A stretch of 64,000 nucleotides of DNA from a virus (IMGVR_UViG_3300027365_000011:19478-83477), one strand, 5' to 3'; shown: positions 50,506 through 58,736, counted from the first letter of the stretch. The notes: generated by a model not told the origin, from the sequence alone. Translations and numbers: made by a program.

Positions 50506-50897
50506 CACTCGCCTTCCTTGGCCTGGCGGTGCAGCTTCTTGGCGTGCAGGCGCAGCCAGTCGGCGGTCCACTCGTCATCCCGAGCAATCACCTCGGCCAT
50601 TTCCTCCAGCCCTTCGGCTTTCACTCGTGCATCGCGGCGGGCGAGGCTGGCGGCGGGCGAGCTATTCCTTACCTCGTCCAGCTCGAAAGTCCAGTCGTCA
50701 TCGGCCAGCGCCTCCTCGCTGGTGGCCTCAAGAAACCGCCATACATGCGCCGCCAGCTCGTCACGCTCGCGGGCAATCGGATTCTTCGGGCAGATCCAGT
50801 CGTGCTCGATCAGCGCCCGATAGGCGTCCTTCTGGAGCACGCCGTAGCGGGCGCCATGGCGCACCTGGTAGTCGCAGTAGATGCAGGTGGCAGTCAT
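50505..50897 (-). CDS. Accessory-operon protein with N-terminal zinc site
   Basis: The 130-residue protein starts CIYCDYQVRHGARYG and has HDWICPKNP later, a possible CxxC...HxxxC zinc site. The rest is helical and acidic (ELAAHVWRFLEATSEEALAD). It is coupled to both neighbours by short overlaps. Unknown function. Confidence 0.6.
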   Translation of the reverse strand: MTATCIYCDYQVRHGARYGVLQKDAYRALIEHDWICPKNPIARERDELAAHVWRFLEATSEEALADDDWTFELDEVRNSSPAASLARRDARVKAEGLEEMAEVIARDDEWTADWLRLHAKKLHRQAKEGE

Positions 50898-51253
50898 GAC
50901 TCCCCCCGCTGAATCACGTCGCCCGACATGGTGCTGGCGCTGCCGCCGATACTCCCGCTGACCTCCACGTCGCCGCTCATGGTGCGGACATCGCCGGCCA
51001 CGTCGTGGCAGATAATGTCCCCGCTGGAGCTTTTGACCTCCCTGCAGGAACCGTCTACCCGGACATTCCCGGAAGTCGTCTCCACGGACTCGGCATCGCC
51101 CTGCACCGTCACGTAGACCGGGCCGACCAGGGAGCCGTCCTGCACTTCGCCGTCGACCACCACCTTGTCGCCGTTGATAGTGATGTTGCGGCCCTCGAAG
51201 TCGCGGCCGTCGATCGTGACGCGGCCCCGCTGGCCGCCCAGGTGGATCTTCAT
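50894..51253 (-). CDS. Repetitive beta-helix-like protein
   Basis: The 119-residue product is built of short beta repeats of the type GDVxxxSGxV (for example VKSSSGDIICHDVAGDVRTM and SGDVEVSGSIGGSASTMSGD), as in DUF4097/bactofilin-like solenoids. It lacks a signal peptide. Such small beta-solenoids can polymerise. It sits between an ArsR-type regulator and zinc-protein genes, with 4-base overlaps. Its role in a phage is unclear. Confidence 0.65.
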   Translation of the reverse strand: MKIHLGGQRGRVTIDGRDFEGRNITINGDKVVVDGEVQDGSLVGPVYVTVQGDAESVETTSGNVRVDGSCREVKSSSGDIICHDVAGDVRTMSGDVEVSGSIGGSASTMSGDVIQRGES

Positions 51254-51555
51254 GCGGTCTCTCCCAAGTCGTCGTCGCGGGCGATCAGCCCAAGGGTGGC
51301 CATCAATGACCGGGCTTCCTCGCTGGCCAGCGAGTAGTACACGGTCTGGCTCTCGCGGCGTGTGTCGACCAGCCCGGTGCGGCGAAGCATGGCCAGGTGC
51401 TGGGACAGGGCGGACTGGCTCAGGGCGATGCGACGGTTCAGGGCCGTGACCGACATTTCGCGTGAGCTGGCCAGCAGCACCAGGGCGGACAGCCGGAAGG
51501 GGTTGCTCATGGCGCGCAGGATCTCGGCATTGCGAGCCAGGGTGGTGTCATTCAT
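51250..51555 (-). CDS. ArsR-family transcription regulator
   Basis: The 101-residue protein is a compact winged HTH: ILRAMSNPFRLSALVLLASS, then LNRRIALSQSALSQHLAMLR as recognition helix and wing DTRRESQTVYYSLASEE. This is the ArsR/SmtB pattern. No Cys-based metal motif (such as ELCVCDL) is present, so it is probably not metal-responsive. It may control the accessory operon or host genes. Confidence 0.85.
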   Translation of the reverse strand: MNDTTLARNAEILRAMSNPFRLSALVLLASSREMSVTALNRRIALSQSALSQHLAMLRRTGLVDTRRESQTVYYSLASEEARSLMATLGLIARDDDLGETA

Positions 51556-51576
51556 GGTTCGTTCCTTGCGGTTCGG

Positions 51577-51738
51577 TCAGCGGACCAGGTGTTCGAGGGT
51601 GCAGTAGCAGCGGGATTCGCCGCCCGCGCGGCACTCCCGGTATTGTTCGAGGGCCTTCCAGTACGAGAGGGCCACCAGGGCCAGGCAGCCGGTGTAGACG
51701 ATGGCCTTCTTCAAGCGGCGTTCGGTGCGGCGTCTCAT
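51577..51738 (-). CDS. Single-pass small membrane protein
   Basis: The 53-residue protein (ATG 51738, stop TGA 51577-51579) has a basic start (MRRRTERRLKK), one transmembrane segment (AIVYTGCLALVALSYW) and a Cys-containing tail (CRAGGESRCYC). It overlaps the upstream gene by 4 bases. Function is unknown; superinfection exclusion is a possible guess. Confidence 0.6.
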   Translation of the reverse strand: MRRRTERRLKKAIVYTGCLALVALSYWKALEQYRECRAGGESRCYCTLEHLVR

Positions 51739-52379
51739 TCGCCCGTCACCTCGCGTAGCAGGCGGGCGTTATCGGCTTCGAGGTGGTCGACACGCGCCCA
51801 CAGCGTCTTGACGCCCGCCCGGGCGCCGGCGGTCAGGCCCACCAGATTGAGCTCGGCATACCAGCGGTGCTCATCGGTCGCGGCCAGGCGCACGCGCCAG
51901 TCGCGGCGACCGTTCACCTTGCCGTCCACGGCGTCGATGATGCCCAGCCCGGCCGGGGTCATTACCGGGTCGCCCAGGGCGATGCCGTAGCCCGCGGCGG
52001 CATCGTCCAGGTCGTCAGCGTCGGGCTCCGGGGCGGCGATCGGGCCGGCCCACTCGAGCGGGCGCCAGCCCCGCCCGAAGCGCCAGGCGTCGCCCTCGCG
52101 GGTCCGGTGCTCGGCTTCCAGTTGGGGCGCCAGGTCGCTCTCCCACATCAGCGGATGGCGCGGGTCCATGTCGCCGCCAAGGATCGAGTAGTTCAGCTCG
52201 GGGGCGAAGCGGTTGCCGTCCCGGCGCCGCAGGCCCATCGTCACGCGGCAGATCACCGGCCGGTTGAAACCCCAGCCGCGGACCCAGTAGAACCGCTCGT
52301 CCAGGGCTTTCAGGCCCATGGCCTCGAAGTCAGCCAGCCGCGGGGGCGTGGCCTGCCAGACGGCGGGCAGGTCGATCAT
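51735..52379 (-). CDS. Accessory-operon protein, unknown
   Basis: ATG 52379 gives 214 residues; the long upstream frame overlaps the next gene. Segments such as RFYWVRGWGFNRPVICRVTM and WRFGRGWRPLEWAGPIAAPE are rich in Trp and Arg. A short beta unit (YGIALGDPVMTPAGLGIIDA) resembles an SH3/KOW fold near the C-terminus. No family is named. Confidence 0.6.
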   Translation of the reverse strand: MIDLPAVWQATPPRLADFEAMGLKALDERFYWVRGWGFNRPVICRVTMGLRRRDGNRFAPELNYSILGGDMDPRHPLMWESDLAPQLEAEHRTREGDAWRFGRGWRPLEWAGPIAAPEPDADDLDDAAAGYGIALGDPVMTPAGLGIIDAVDGKVNGRRDWRVRLAATDEHRWYAELNLVGLTAGARAGVKTLWARVDHLEADNARLLREVTGE

Positions 52380-52381
52380 TG

Positions 52382-52600
52382 TCACGCCAGCGCTCCCCGG
52401 GCCACGGTGGCGGCCCGCCGACGGCGATGTTCGGCTTGCTCGAACAGATGGCGGGCGCGCTGGCGCAGGTGATGCGCCGCCTCGGGGAAGTCGCCAGCCA
52501 GTTGCCCGGCCAGGCTCTCCAGCTCCCGGGCCGCGGCCGAATCCTGCAGGTTCTCGACCACCAGCCGCAGGTCGCGCGGCATGTCCATGGCGTCGCTCAT
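52382..52600 (-). CDS. Small helical protein after RdgC-FtsK gamma
   Basis: The 72-residue, all-helical, Arg-rich product ([40 protein letters not shown]) overlaps the RdgC-FtsK gamma stop by 4 bases. It may act with that protein. No family is assigned. Confidence 0.6.
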   Translation of the reverse strand: MSDAMDMPRDLRLVVENLQDSAAARELESLAGQLAGDFPEAAHHLRQRARHLFEQAEHRRRRAATVARGALA

Positions 52601-53754
52601 GCCGCACCCCCGAGGACTGTCCGCTGGCCGTTGGTATCCATGGGCGACACCACGCCGGCGGCCTCCATGGATTCGATCAGCCGCGCCGCCCGGTTGTAGC
52701 CGAGCTTGAGCGCACGCTGCAGGCCCGAGACGCTGGCGCGCCGGGTCGATGTCACCAGTGCCACGGCATCCCCGTAGAGCGGGTCCGCGTCGTCGTCGGC
52801 GGCGGGCGCAGGCATGTCGGGGGCCTCGCCGTCGGCCAGGGCCGGTGTGGCTTCGCCGCCCAGCGCGTCGATGAGTTGTTCGACGGCCCGCGCCAGCACC
52901 TGGGTCATCAGCAGGAAGTCGCTTTCGAGGCGGGCGATCGGGTCATCGCCGCTTTCGTCCTGAGCCGCCTCATCGAGCACCGCGTCGGCGAAGCGCAGCG
53001 ACTTGAGCGACAGGTCATCGCCCAGCACCAGCGAGACCGATTCGTTGACCCGGAAGGCCAGCTTGGACGCCTGACGGCCGGCCTCGAGGGCGGCCTGCAC
53101 TTCCTCGCCGTCGAGGTCCACCTGGCGCGCCCGGATGATGCCGTCATCGCCGGTGGTCGACTTCAACTCCACCTGGTCGCCCAGTTCCAGCCAACCGGGG
53201 CGGCTGCTGGAGCGGTTGAGCCATTCGGTCATGGCGCGGGTCGGCGTCACCTGGGTGGCCAGCGGCGTGACCTTGAGCGAGCCCAGCGTCTGGCGCAGCA
53301 GGTCCAGCGTGTCTTCGGCCCGGGCACGGCTCGAGGCGTTGACGACGATGCGCGAGCGCACGGTGTCCCACCACACGTCAATCCGCTGACTGCGCACGAA
53401 GGCCCGCGGCAGCAGCTCCTCGTACACCTGTTCCTTGAGCGCCTGCTTTTCCTGACGGCGCAACGGGCGGCCTTCGGCGGCTTCCCGGTCGGCGGCGCGC
53501 TCCTCGACTTCCTCGGCGACCACGCTGGGCGGCAGCATCCGTTCCTGGCGCAGCACGGTCAGCAGGCGCTGGCCGTTGATGCTGTGGAGGCGAACCTGGC
53601 TTCCCGGGCCGCCGGGCTTGGTCCAGCCCAGGCGCTTTTTCTCCGAATCGCCCAGGGGGCGATGGGCGTGTTCCTCCAGCATCCCGGTCAGCGCGTCGTC
53701 GGTCAGCGGCGGGGCATCATGCAGGGCGTAAACATGGGCGTTCTTGAAGAACAT
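52597..53754 (-). CDS. RdgC-FtsK gamma fusion protein
   Basis: ATG 53754 behind AGAGG gives 385 residues. The N-terminus [13 protein letters not shown] is the RdgC opening, and residues 1-300 follow RdgC ([37 protein letters not shown]). RdgC is a ring-shaped DNA-binding protein that limits RecA. Residues about 322-382 are a FtsK gamma winged-helix: [20 protein letters not shown] followed by [20 protein letters not shown], the domain that reads KOPS and activates XerCD. The linker is acidic and Pro-rich. I know of no standard protein with this pair. It heads the accessory operon. Confidence 0.85.
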   Translation of the reverse strand: MFFKNAHVYALHDAPPLTDDALTGMLEEHAHRPLGDSEKKRLGWTKPGGPGSQVRLHSINGQRLLTVLRQERMLPPSVVAEEVEERAADREAAEGRPLRRQEKQALKEQVYEELLPRAFVRSQRIDVWWDTVRSRIVVNASSRARAEDTLDLLRQTLGSLKVTPLATQVTPTRAMTEWLNRSSSRPGWLELGDQVELKSTTGDDGIIRARQVDLDGEEVQAALEAGRQASKLAFRVNESVSLVLGDDLSLKSLRFADAVLDEAAQDESGDDPIARLESDFLLMTQVLARAVEQLIDALGGEATPALADGEAPDMPAPAADDDADPLYGDAVALVTSTRRASVSGLQRALKLGYNRAARLIESMEAAGVVSPMDTNGQRTVLGGAA

Positions 53755-53764
53755 GGGCGGCCTC

Positions 53765-53800
53765 TGTTCCATTTCAGGTAATAGACGGCCACTTTATTTC
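53765..53800 (-). promoter_or_regulatory. Promoter of the RdgC-FtsK gamma operon
   Basis: On the minus strand TTGCAA, a 17-base spacer and TAAAGT lie about 45 bases before ATG 53754. The start of the transcript runs through ATTACCTGAAATGG, a family-1 half-site (AGGTAAT at 53775-53781 on the plus strand). Confidence 0.55.
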
Positions 53801-53827
53801 CTAATGAGTAATGTTGCAAGCAAAGAA

Positions 53828-53857
53828 ATACCCCGCAGGAAATATCCGGCGGGGTAT
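53828..53857 (-). terminator. Terminator of the 53904 gene
   Basis: ATACCCCGC and GCGGGGTAT form a 9-bp stem. On the minus strand it is followed by TTCTTTGC. Confidence 0.65.
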
Positions 53858-53903
53858 GGGGAAGGGTGGCCGCGCTGGCGCTTGGCGTTAGATTCTCACG
53901 CCA

Positions 53904-54281
53904 TCAGGCGGTGTCGTCGCGCTGGCGCCACACGAAGCGCCGTTGACGGATGCGGCCCTGCAGGCGCTTCCACGCCGCGGCGTCGACCCAGCGCTCCGCC
54001 CAGGCCAGCAGCATGTCGGCTTGCCGGCGCGGCGGGTAGTCCTCGGGGTAGTTGGTGAAGTCCGATGCCAGCGCCAGCAGTTCAGCCCGGCCCAGGCGAG
54101 CGCTCCAGCCACCCCCGGCCGATCGGGGCGGGGCATCGCGATTCATCGCTTCGGCCCGGGCGGCGAGGTTGAGCGTCTGCGAGGTCGGGTCGAAGGTGGC
54201 GTCCAACAGGATGCCCAGCCACAAGGCGGCTTCCCCGGCGTCGATCCGGCGCTTCGAGGGCTTCAAAGGGCTCGATGGCAT
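53904..54281 (-). CDS. Small protein, unknown
   Basis: ATG 54281 gives 125 residues; an upstream ATG at 54356 overlaps the HTH gene. It is helical (AGEAALWLGILLDATFDPTS; RAELLALASDFTNYPEDYPP) and Trp/Arg-rich at the C-terminus. It follows the HTH gene and ends at a terminator. No family is assigned. Confidence 0.55.
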   Translation of the reverse strand: MPSSPLKPSKRRIDAGEAALWLGILLDATFDPTSQTLNLAARAEAMNRDAPPRSAGGGWSARLGRAELLALASDFTNYPEDYPPRRQADMLLAWAERWVDAAAWKRLQGRIRQRRFVWRQRDDTA

Positions 54282-54356
54282 GGCGGCGGCACCTCCGGCA
54301 AAAGCCAACCCCGCACCCCTCCGCCATGCGGCGAGTGGCGCACGGTTCGCGGGCAC

Positions 54357-54554
54357 TCAGACAAAATCGTTGGGCGTGACCTGGCCGTCGCTCCAGTCAC
54401 GAATCCGGCGCAACCCCTTGGCGTTGGGCGTGCTGGCGCCGGTTTCCCATCGCCAGTAGCGGATATAGCTGACCTCCAGCTCGCGGGCGGCCTCGACGGG
54501 TCCGATGCGGCGGACGGTTTCCCGGTATTCCTTGAGCTTCACCCTGGTCTCCAA
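54357..54554 (-). CDS. Small HTH regulator, probable reader of family-2 operators
   Basis: The 65-residue protein has a HTH (VEAARELEVSYIRYWRWETG) and tail DWSDGQVTPNDFV, related to the 42650 protein. Its promoter (TTGCCT, 17 bases, TACCAT on the minus strand) contains a perfect TATTTCA-N5-TGAAATA palindrome at 54578-54596, so it may repress itself and act at the other family-2 sites. This is inference from position. A family-1 half-site pair lies further upstream (54614-54645). Confidence 0.65.
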   Translation of the reverse strand: METRVKLKEYRETVRRIGPVEAARELEVSYIRYWRWETGASTPNAKGLRRIRDWSDGQVTPNDFV

Positions 54555-54577
54555 TCGGTCGTAAGTCAGGGGAATGG

Positions 54578-54596
54578 TATTTCACGCCATGAAATA
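54578..54596. promoter_or_regulatory. Family-2 operator, perfect palindrome
   Basis: TATTTCA-CGCCA-TGAAATA has fully matching 7-base arms and overlaps the spacer and -10 of the promoter of the HTH gene at 54357. It is the best-formed member of family 2. Confidence 0.7.
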
Positions 54597-54817
54597 AGGC
54601 AAACGGAGGCAGGTAAGGGTCTGTCACGCGACAGGTAAGGCACCAGGGGAGTCGGCAAGCGTCCGGGCCTCAATCGGGGACGCACACGCCCCCGGGCTGT
54701 ATTTCCACAAGGGTCTTGTATTTCAGCCTCTCGACCCGGACGCGGCAAAGCCTACACGTCGCGCCCGACCAGCGCCACCCACGGCGGGGAGCCGGGCCGG
54801 TTTCGCGAGGCCCCAGC

Positions 54818-55130
54818 ACCGTAACCACCGTAACCTTTTGGAACCTTGCGCGGGGAGGTTACACACCGCTGGAGGCCGCGCCACGCAAGGCTTTCAGCCA
54901 TTCTACCGTAACCACCGTAACCTTTTTATAGTCAGCAGACTTGAGAGAGTTGGAAATAATAGAAGGGGGCTAAATAGGGGCTATTATTTCGCGAAAGGAA
55001 AAGTCCTATGGGGAGGTTGCACAGGTTACAAAAAACGCCCCTGCGACATCGCTGAAAGCCCCGCCATCCGTGGCCTGCGGCTGACCATGTAACCTTCACC
55101 GCAACCTTGCCGAAGGTTACACACCCGCCC
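54818..55130. repeat. GTAACC repeat array (origin candidate)
   Basis: A 22-base direct repeat with two GTAACC cores occurs at 54818-54839 and 54905-54926. Further copies of GTAACC or its complement lie at about 54857, 55023, 55088 and 55115, with near copies GCAACC and GGTTGC between. An AT-rich segment (about 54945-54990) separates two groups. Short spaced repeats beside an AT-rich block resemble an iteron-type replication origin. Which protein binds is unknown; the primase-helicase is a candidate user. Confidence 0.6.
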
Positions 55131-55247
55131 GATAGGGAGGCGCATGACAGCCGTCCTGCCTCACGGTTAACGCTCCACCCCAAGCCCGCGAAAAATTCTC
55201 GCCTCGGGTCCGAAAAATCCCCTTACACCGTTACAATGAGCGTGAAC

Positions 55248-55262
55248 TTACCTGTGGGGTAA
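55248..55262. promoter_or_regulatory. Family-1 operator before the lysis unit
   Basis: TTACCT-GTG-GGGTAA has one mismatch. It lies just before the TTG start at 55267 and downstream of TTACAATG (55210-55217), so it may block both transcription start and initiation. Confidence 0.6.
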
Positions 55263-55266
55263 AACC

Positions 55267-55437
55267 TTGTTCACGCAATCCCTGTTCTCTCTGCTCATGT
55301 TCGCCCTGCTTGCCTTCGGTGTCGGCGCTTTCACCGCGCTGACGATCGACCCCAGCGCCTGGCCCTTGTGGCTGCGCCTGGCTTCGTCCCTCGGAGCCCT
55401 GGGCGCATGGCTCTGGGACGTGGCGCGGCACGGGTGA
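55267..55437 (+). CDS. Small membrane protein at head of lysis unit
   Basis: The likely start is TTG 55267 after GTGGGGT, giving 56 residues with two membrane segments (SLFSLLMFALLAFGVGAFTA; WLRLASSLGALGAWLWDVA). It sits directly before the holin candidate, so a lysis role such as pinholin or antiholin is possible. The start codon choice rests on the ribosome site alone. Confidence 0.55.
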   Translation: MFTQSLFSLLMFALLAFGVGAFTALTIDPSAWPLWLRLASSLGALGAWLWDVARHG

Positions 55438-55467
55438 TTCAGCAACCCAACGACGACGCGAGGCGTT

Positions 55468-55812
55468 ATGACCGAAAACGACCCCCAATATTGGGCCACG
55501 CTCCTGCAGAACGCCTGGATGGTGGTTCTCGCGATATGGGGCGGGATGGTGGCCTATTACCAACGATTCCGCTCCCAGCGTGAGCCGTTCTCCTGGCTCG
55601 TGCTGCTGGGCGAACTGGCCACCTGCTCCCTGACGGGCGTGCTGGCGCTGTATGCCTGCATGGAAATGGACCTGTCGTGGCCCATGACCGCCATCGTGGT
55701 CGCGCTGTCCGGTCATGCCGGAGGCAGCCTGTTGAAGATGGCGGACAGCATGCTCCGGCGTCGTTTCGGCTTGATCCTCGGCAGCGATCAAAATGGAGGC
55801 GACCGCGGATGA
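55468..55812 (+). CDS. Holin candidate
   Basis: The 114-residue protein has three membrane segments (AWMVVLAIWGGMVAYY; WLVLLGELATCSLTGVLALY; MTAIVVALSGHAGGSLLKMA) and a basic C-terminus (MLRRRF). This fits class I phage holins of the HP1/LydA kind. It is two genes before the endolysin and overlaps the next gene by 4 bases. It would open the inner membrane to release the endolysin. Confidence 0.7.
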   Translation: MTENDPQYWATLLQNAWMVVLAIWGGMVAYYQRFRSQREPFSWLVLLGELATCSLTGVLALYACMEMDLSWPMTAIVVALSGHAGGSLLKMADSMLRRRFGLILGSDQNGGDRG

Positions 55813-56054
55813 GCGCCATTTACCTGTTCAGCCTGGGCGGGGTGGCGCTGGCCACCTTGACCCTGGTGCATGCCCTGTACCTGAGAAATCGACCTGCCCG
55901 CTATCTGATGCCGGCCTTGCTGGCGCTGACTGTGTTCATCGCCACCGCCGCCGCCCCCTTCCTGCCTCTCGACGTGGCCCGCGTCATCGCATCCATGGTG
56001 CTCATCTGCGTGGCCGTCGATCACTCCCATCACGACGGAGGCCAGCATGCCTGA
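55809..56054 (+). CDS. Lysis-unit membrane protein
   Basis: ATG 55809 gives 81 residues with three hydrophobic segments (YLFSLGGVALATLTLVHALY; MPALLALTVFIATAAAPFL; VIASMVLICVAV) and a His-rich end. It overlaps both the holin candidate and the endolysin. It may be a second holin or an antiholin. Confidence 0.6.
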   Translation: MSAIYLFSLGGVALATLTLVHALYLRNRPARYLMPALLALTVFIATAAAPFLPLDVARVIASMVLICVAVDHSHHDGGQHA

Positions 56055-56886
56055 CACGAACTGGTACGACGCCGCGGATCTCAAGACCGCGGTGGTCAAG
56101 CCGTCGTCGCCGGTGCCCGACGTGATGCGCTTGCAGCAGGCCCTGGATGACGCGGGGTATGCGATCAGCGTCGACGGCATCTATGGGGACGGCACCAACC
56201 GCGTGCTTCGGGCCGCGCAACGACAGATGGGGCTGGTGGCCGACGGGATCGCCGGCCCCAAGACCTTCGCGGCCCTGGAAGGCCTCGACGTGGCCGCGCT
56301 GCTGGGGCAGGACGACATCGAGCGGGCCGCCGACGCCCTGGGCGTGTCGGTCCCGGCGGTGATGGCGGTCAACGAAGTCGAGTCCCGAGGGCATGGCTTC
56401 CTGGACTGCGGACTGCCGGTGATTCTGTTCGAGCGTCACTGGATGCGCCGCCAGCTCGAGGACGCCGGCATCGACCCGGCCCCCTGGGCTGCCAAGCACC
56501 CCGGCATCGTCAGCACCCGGCCCGGTGGCTACCAGGGCGGGCGACAGGAACACGACCGGCTGGCCGTGGCGCGAGCCATCAATGAGCCGGCGGCCCTGCA
56601 ATCCGCATCGTGGGGCCTGTTCCAGATCATGGGCTTTCACTATGCGTCGCTGGGCTTCGACACACCCGAGGCCATGGAAAGGGCGGCGTCGCATTCCGAG
56701 GGGCGCCAACTCGATATGTTCGTGGCGTTCATCCGTGCCGACGCGGACCTGCATCGCGCCCTGGAAGGCCACGACTGGGCGGACTTCGCCGAGCGCTACA
56801 ACGGCCCCGCCTACGCCAAGAACCAGTACGACGCCCGCCTGAGTCGTGCCTTTGCCCGGCACGCGCGAGCCCTTGCGGCCGCGTGA
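56047..56886 (+). CDS. Endolysin: N-acetylmuramidase with PG-binding domain
   Basis: The 279-residue protein has an N-terminal peptidoglycan-binding domain (MRLQQALDDAGYAISVDGIY; LVADGIAGPKTFAALEG, residues about 25-75) and a C-terminal N-acetylmuramidase (DUF3380) domain: VNEVESRGHGF with the catalytic Glu, VILFERHWMRR, and SASWGLFQIMGFHY. It hydrolyses the glycan backbone at lysis. No signal peptide is seen, so it needs the holin. Confidence 0.9.
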   Translation: MPDTNWYDAADLKTAVVKPSSPVPDVMRLQQALDDAGYAISVDGIYGDGTNRVLRAAQRQMGLVADGIAGPKTFAALEGLDVAALLGQDDIERAADALGVSVPAVMAVNEVESRGHGFLDCGLPVILFERHWMRRQLEDAGIDPAPWAAKHPGIVSTRPGGYQGGRQEHDRLAVARAINEPAALQSASWGLFQIMGFHYASLGFDTPEAMERAASHSEGRQLDMFVAFIRADADLHRALEGHDWADFAERYNGPAYAKNQYDARLSRAFARHARALAAA

Positions 56887-56908
56887 CTTCAACCTGCGAG
56901 GAAACCTC

Positions 56909-57148
56909 ATGAGAAAGCGCATCATCCTGCTGTCCATCGCCGGCACGTTCGCCCTGGGCGGCTGCTCGAACCTCGTCACCCCGGCCGATGACGACTACCA
57001 CTTCGGCGACACGACCCGGACCTACTGCGAGACCACCGACCCACGCCTGCGGGATGCCGGGCGTGAAGCGGCAAGCGTCGCCGGGGTCAGGCTGTTCGAC
57101 CTGTGCCGAGCCATCGGCATCGAGTTCAAGGAGGACATTGATGGGTAA
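56909..57148 (+). CDS. Small lipoprotein, possible outer-membrane spanin
   Basis: ATG 56909 after CGAGGAAA gives 79 residues. MRKRIILLSIAGTFALGGCS holds a lipobox (LGGC), so the mature protein is a lipoprotein. It follows the endolysin, the place of an o-spanin, but it is not Pro-rich like Rz1 and no i-spanin partner is evident. Its stop overlaps the next gene by 8 bases. Confidence 0.6.
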   Translation: MRKRIILLSIAGTFALGGCSNLVTPADDDYHFGDTTRTYCETTDPRLRDAGREAASVAGVRLFDLCRAIGIEFKEDIDG

Positions 57149-57626
57149 GGCGCTGGCCAAGGTCCACGCCATCAAGGTGCCGGGGGTCGTGCCGTACTAC
57201 GGCTCCCGGCCGCCCTGGATCGGCGAGGGTCGACCGATGTTCATTACCACGGCCGAAGGCCAGTATCGCGCCCGGGATGGCGTCACCGTCACCGTGCCTC
57301 GCGGCTTCGTGACCGACCTGGCGAGTACGCCGCGGTGGCTGTGGTCGCTGCTGCCCCCGCATGGCGGCCTCGCACTGGCCAGCCTGCCGCATGACTGGGG
57401 CTATGCCCAGGGCGGCAAACATGGGCTGCTGCCCAAGCCGTGGTGGGATGCGCTGTTCCGCGACCTGCTGGCCATCACCCCGGACGTGCCGCGCTGGAAG
57501 GCGGCCATCGCCTACCTGGGGGTGCGCTATGGCGGCAAGGGCGGCTGGGTCAACGGCTGGCATCCGTTCACACCGGGCACGGTGCCCGACTGGAAATCAT
57601 TGGGGGAGGAAGCCGCGCATGGCTGA
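57141..57626 (+). CDS. DUF1353 protein
   Basis: ATG 57141 behind AAGGAGG gives 161 residues. VTVPRGFVTDLASTPRWLWS, GGLALASLPHDWGYAQG and WWDALFRDLL are the conserved DUF1353 blocks, with the HDWGY core. This family is frequent beside lysis and packaging genes in phages; its function is not known, though a virion or cell-envelope role has been suggested by context. It overlaps the next gene by 8 bases. Confidence 0.85.
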   Translation: MGKALAKVHAIKVPGVVPYYGSRPPWIGEGRPMFITTAEGQYRARDGVTVTVPRGFVTDLASTPRWLWSLLPPHGGLALASLPHDWGYAQGGKHGLLPKPWWDALFRDLLAITPDVPRWKAAIAYLGVRYGGKGGWVNGWHPFTPGTVPDWKSLGEEAAHG

Positions 57627-58692
57627 GAAGAAGCGAGGGCGGGACTACTGGCTCACGCTGCTGCGCGAACATGCCCGGTCAGGGGAAACCCTGGCCGCGT
57701 TCTGCAAGCGTCGGCGAGTCAGCTACAAGACGGCACGCAACTGGCGGTCCCGGTTCGGGGATGACGAGATCGGGGGCAATGGGGGCACTGTCCCTGTCCC
57801 TGACGAATCGGGACAGGGACACCAAGGCTTTTCGGGGGAGGGCGACTCGGGCTCTGGTGCCGATGAGCCGGGCGATGGAGAAAAAAGCGAGCCACGCACG
57901 CCACCCCTGGAGGGCGACACCCTCCCCGGGGGCGGGAAACATGCCGGCGGCAGCGACAAGCCTGCCCGCAAGCCGCACCCCGGCTGGGCCAACCTGATTC
58001 CGGCCGAGCCCGGCAACCAGCGCGCCCGCAAGCACGGCGGCTACTCCAAGTACCTGCCCCCCGAGGTGCAGGACGAGGTGAACACCTATGGGCGCAACGA
58101 CCTGCTGAGTGTCATCGAGGAGATCCGGCTGACCAAGGGCCGGCTGATTATGGTCACGCGCAGCCGCGCTGCCTGGGATGCCAAGGTCGACTATGCCGAG
58201 CTGACGGACACCGACTACCAGGTGGATGAGATCGCCGAGAAGAAGACCCCGGACGGCCGGGAGCGATCGGTGAAGCGCACCCGGCCCAAGTTCGAGGATC
58301 TGGAAGACCAGCTCACTCGCCGCCTGGCCTGGCTCCAGCAAGTGCATGACACGCTCTCGCGCCGGGTCAGCTACACCGCCGACGAAGCTGCCCGGCTGCG
58401 CTCGGACATCATGACCCGCGCCGACGACGAAGGCTGGACGGCGATCGAGACCGGCTGGGAGATCGAGAAGCTGGGGCTCGAACTGCCGTTCACCCTGCAG
58501 CAGCGCATCCGCTCCGAGCTGGCGCTCATGGAGCCGGAAGAACCCGAGGGCGGCATGACCGACGACGAACTCGAGGCGCTGTCCGTCGAGTACGAACGCA
58601 AGATGAGCGGCGAACCCCAATGGCTGGCCGAGCGCCGCTCGGAGGTGAAAGAGATCCACGAAGCCAAGGATGCCGAGAGGAAGGGAGAATGA
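57619..58692 (+). CDS. Terminase small subunit-like protein with N-terminal HTH
   Basis: ATG 57619 gives 357 residues; the frame extends upstream but overlaps DUF1353. Residues about 20-45 form a HTH (LAAFCKRRRVSYKTARNWRS). A Gly/Glu/Asp linker follows, then PGNQRARKHGGYSKYLPPEV, a terminase-small-subunit type motif (GNxxAxKHG). The C-terminal half is helical (DQLTRRLAWLQQVHDTLSRR) and could form the oligomer. It should bind the packaging site. No large terminase follows; it is presumably elsewhere in the genome. Confidence 0.6.
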   Translation: MAEKKRGRDYWLTLLREHARSGETLAAFCKRRRVSYKTARNWRSRFGDDEIGGNGGTVPVPDESGQGHQGFSGEGDSGSGADEPGDGEKSEPRTPPLEGDTLPGGGKHAGGSDKPARKPHPGWANLIPAEPGNQRARKHGGYSKYLPPEVQDEVNTYGRNDLLSVIEEIRLTKGRLIMVTRSRAAWDAKVDYAELTDTDYQVDEIAEKKTPDGRERSVKRTRPKFEDLEDQLTRRLAWLQQVHDTLSRRVSYTADEAARLRSDIMTRADDEGWTAIETGWEIEKLGLELPFTLQQRIRSELALMEPEEPEGGMTDDELEALSVEYERKMSGEPQWLAERRSEVKEIHEAKDAERKGE

Positions 58693-58736
58693 CCATCGAG
58701 AAGGCCCTGACACCGGCCGCGTAGCGTGTCGAAACG

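Larger units (their letters stand above)
54555..55266. other. 700-base gene-free control and repeat region
   Basis: No real gene is seen between the minus-strand HTH gene and the plus-strand lysis genes. Left part: promoter, family-2 operator and two AGGTAAG half-sites (54614 and 54639). Middle: repeat array (54818-55130). Right end: TACAAT-type -10 at 55212-55217 and a family-1 operator. Short frames here translate repeats (for example STVTTVTF twice) and are not proteins. Confidence 0.6.

Noticed and set aside
54716-54931. 71-residue plus-strand frame with STVTTVTF twice
   Set aside because: Translation of the GTAACC direct repeats; no start signal.
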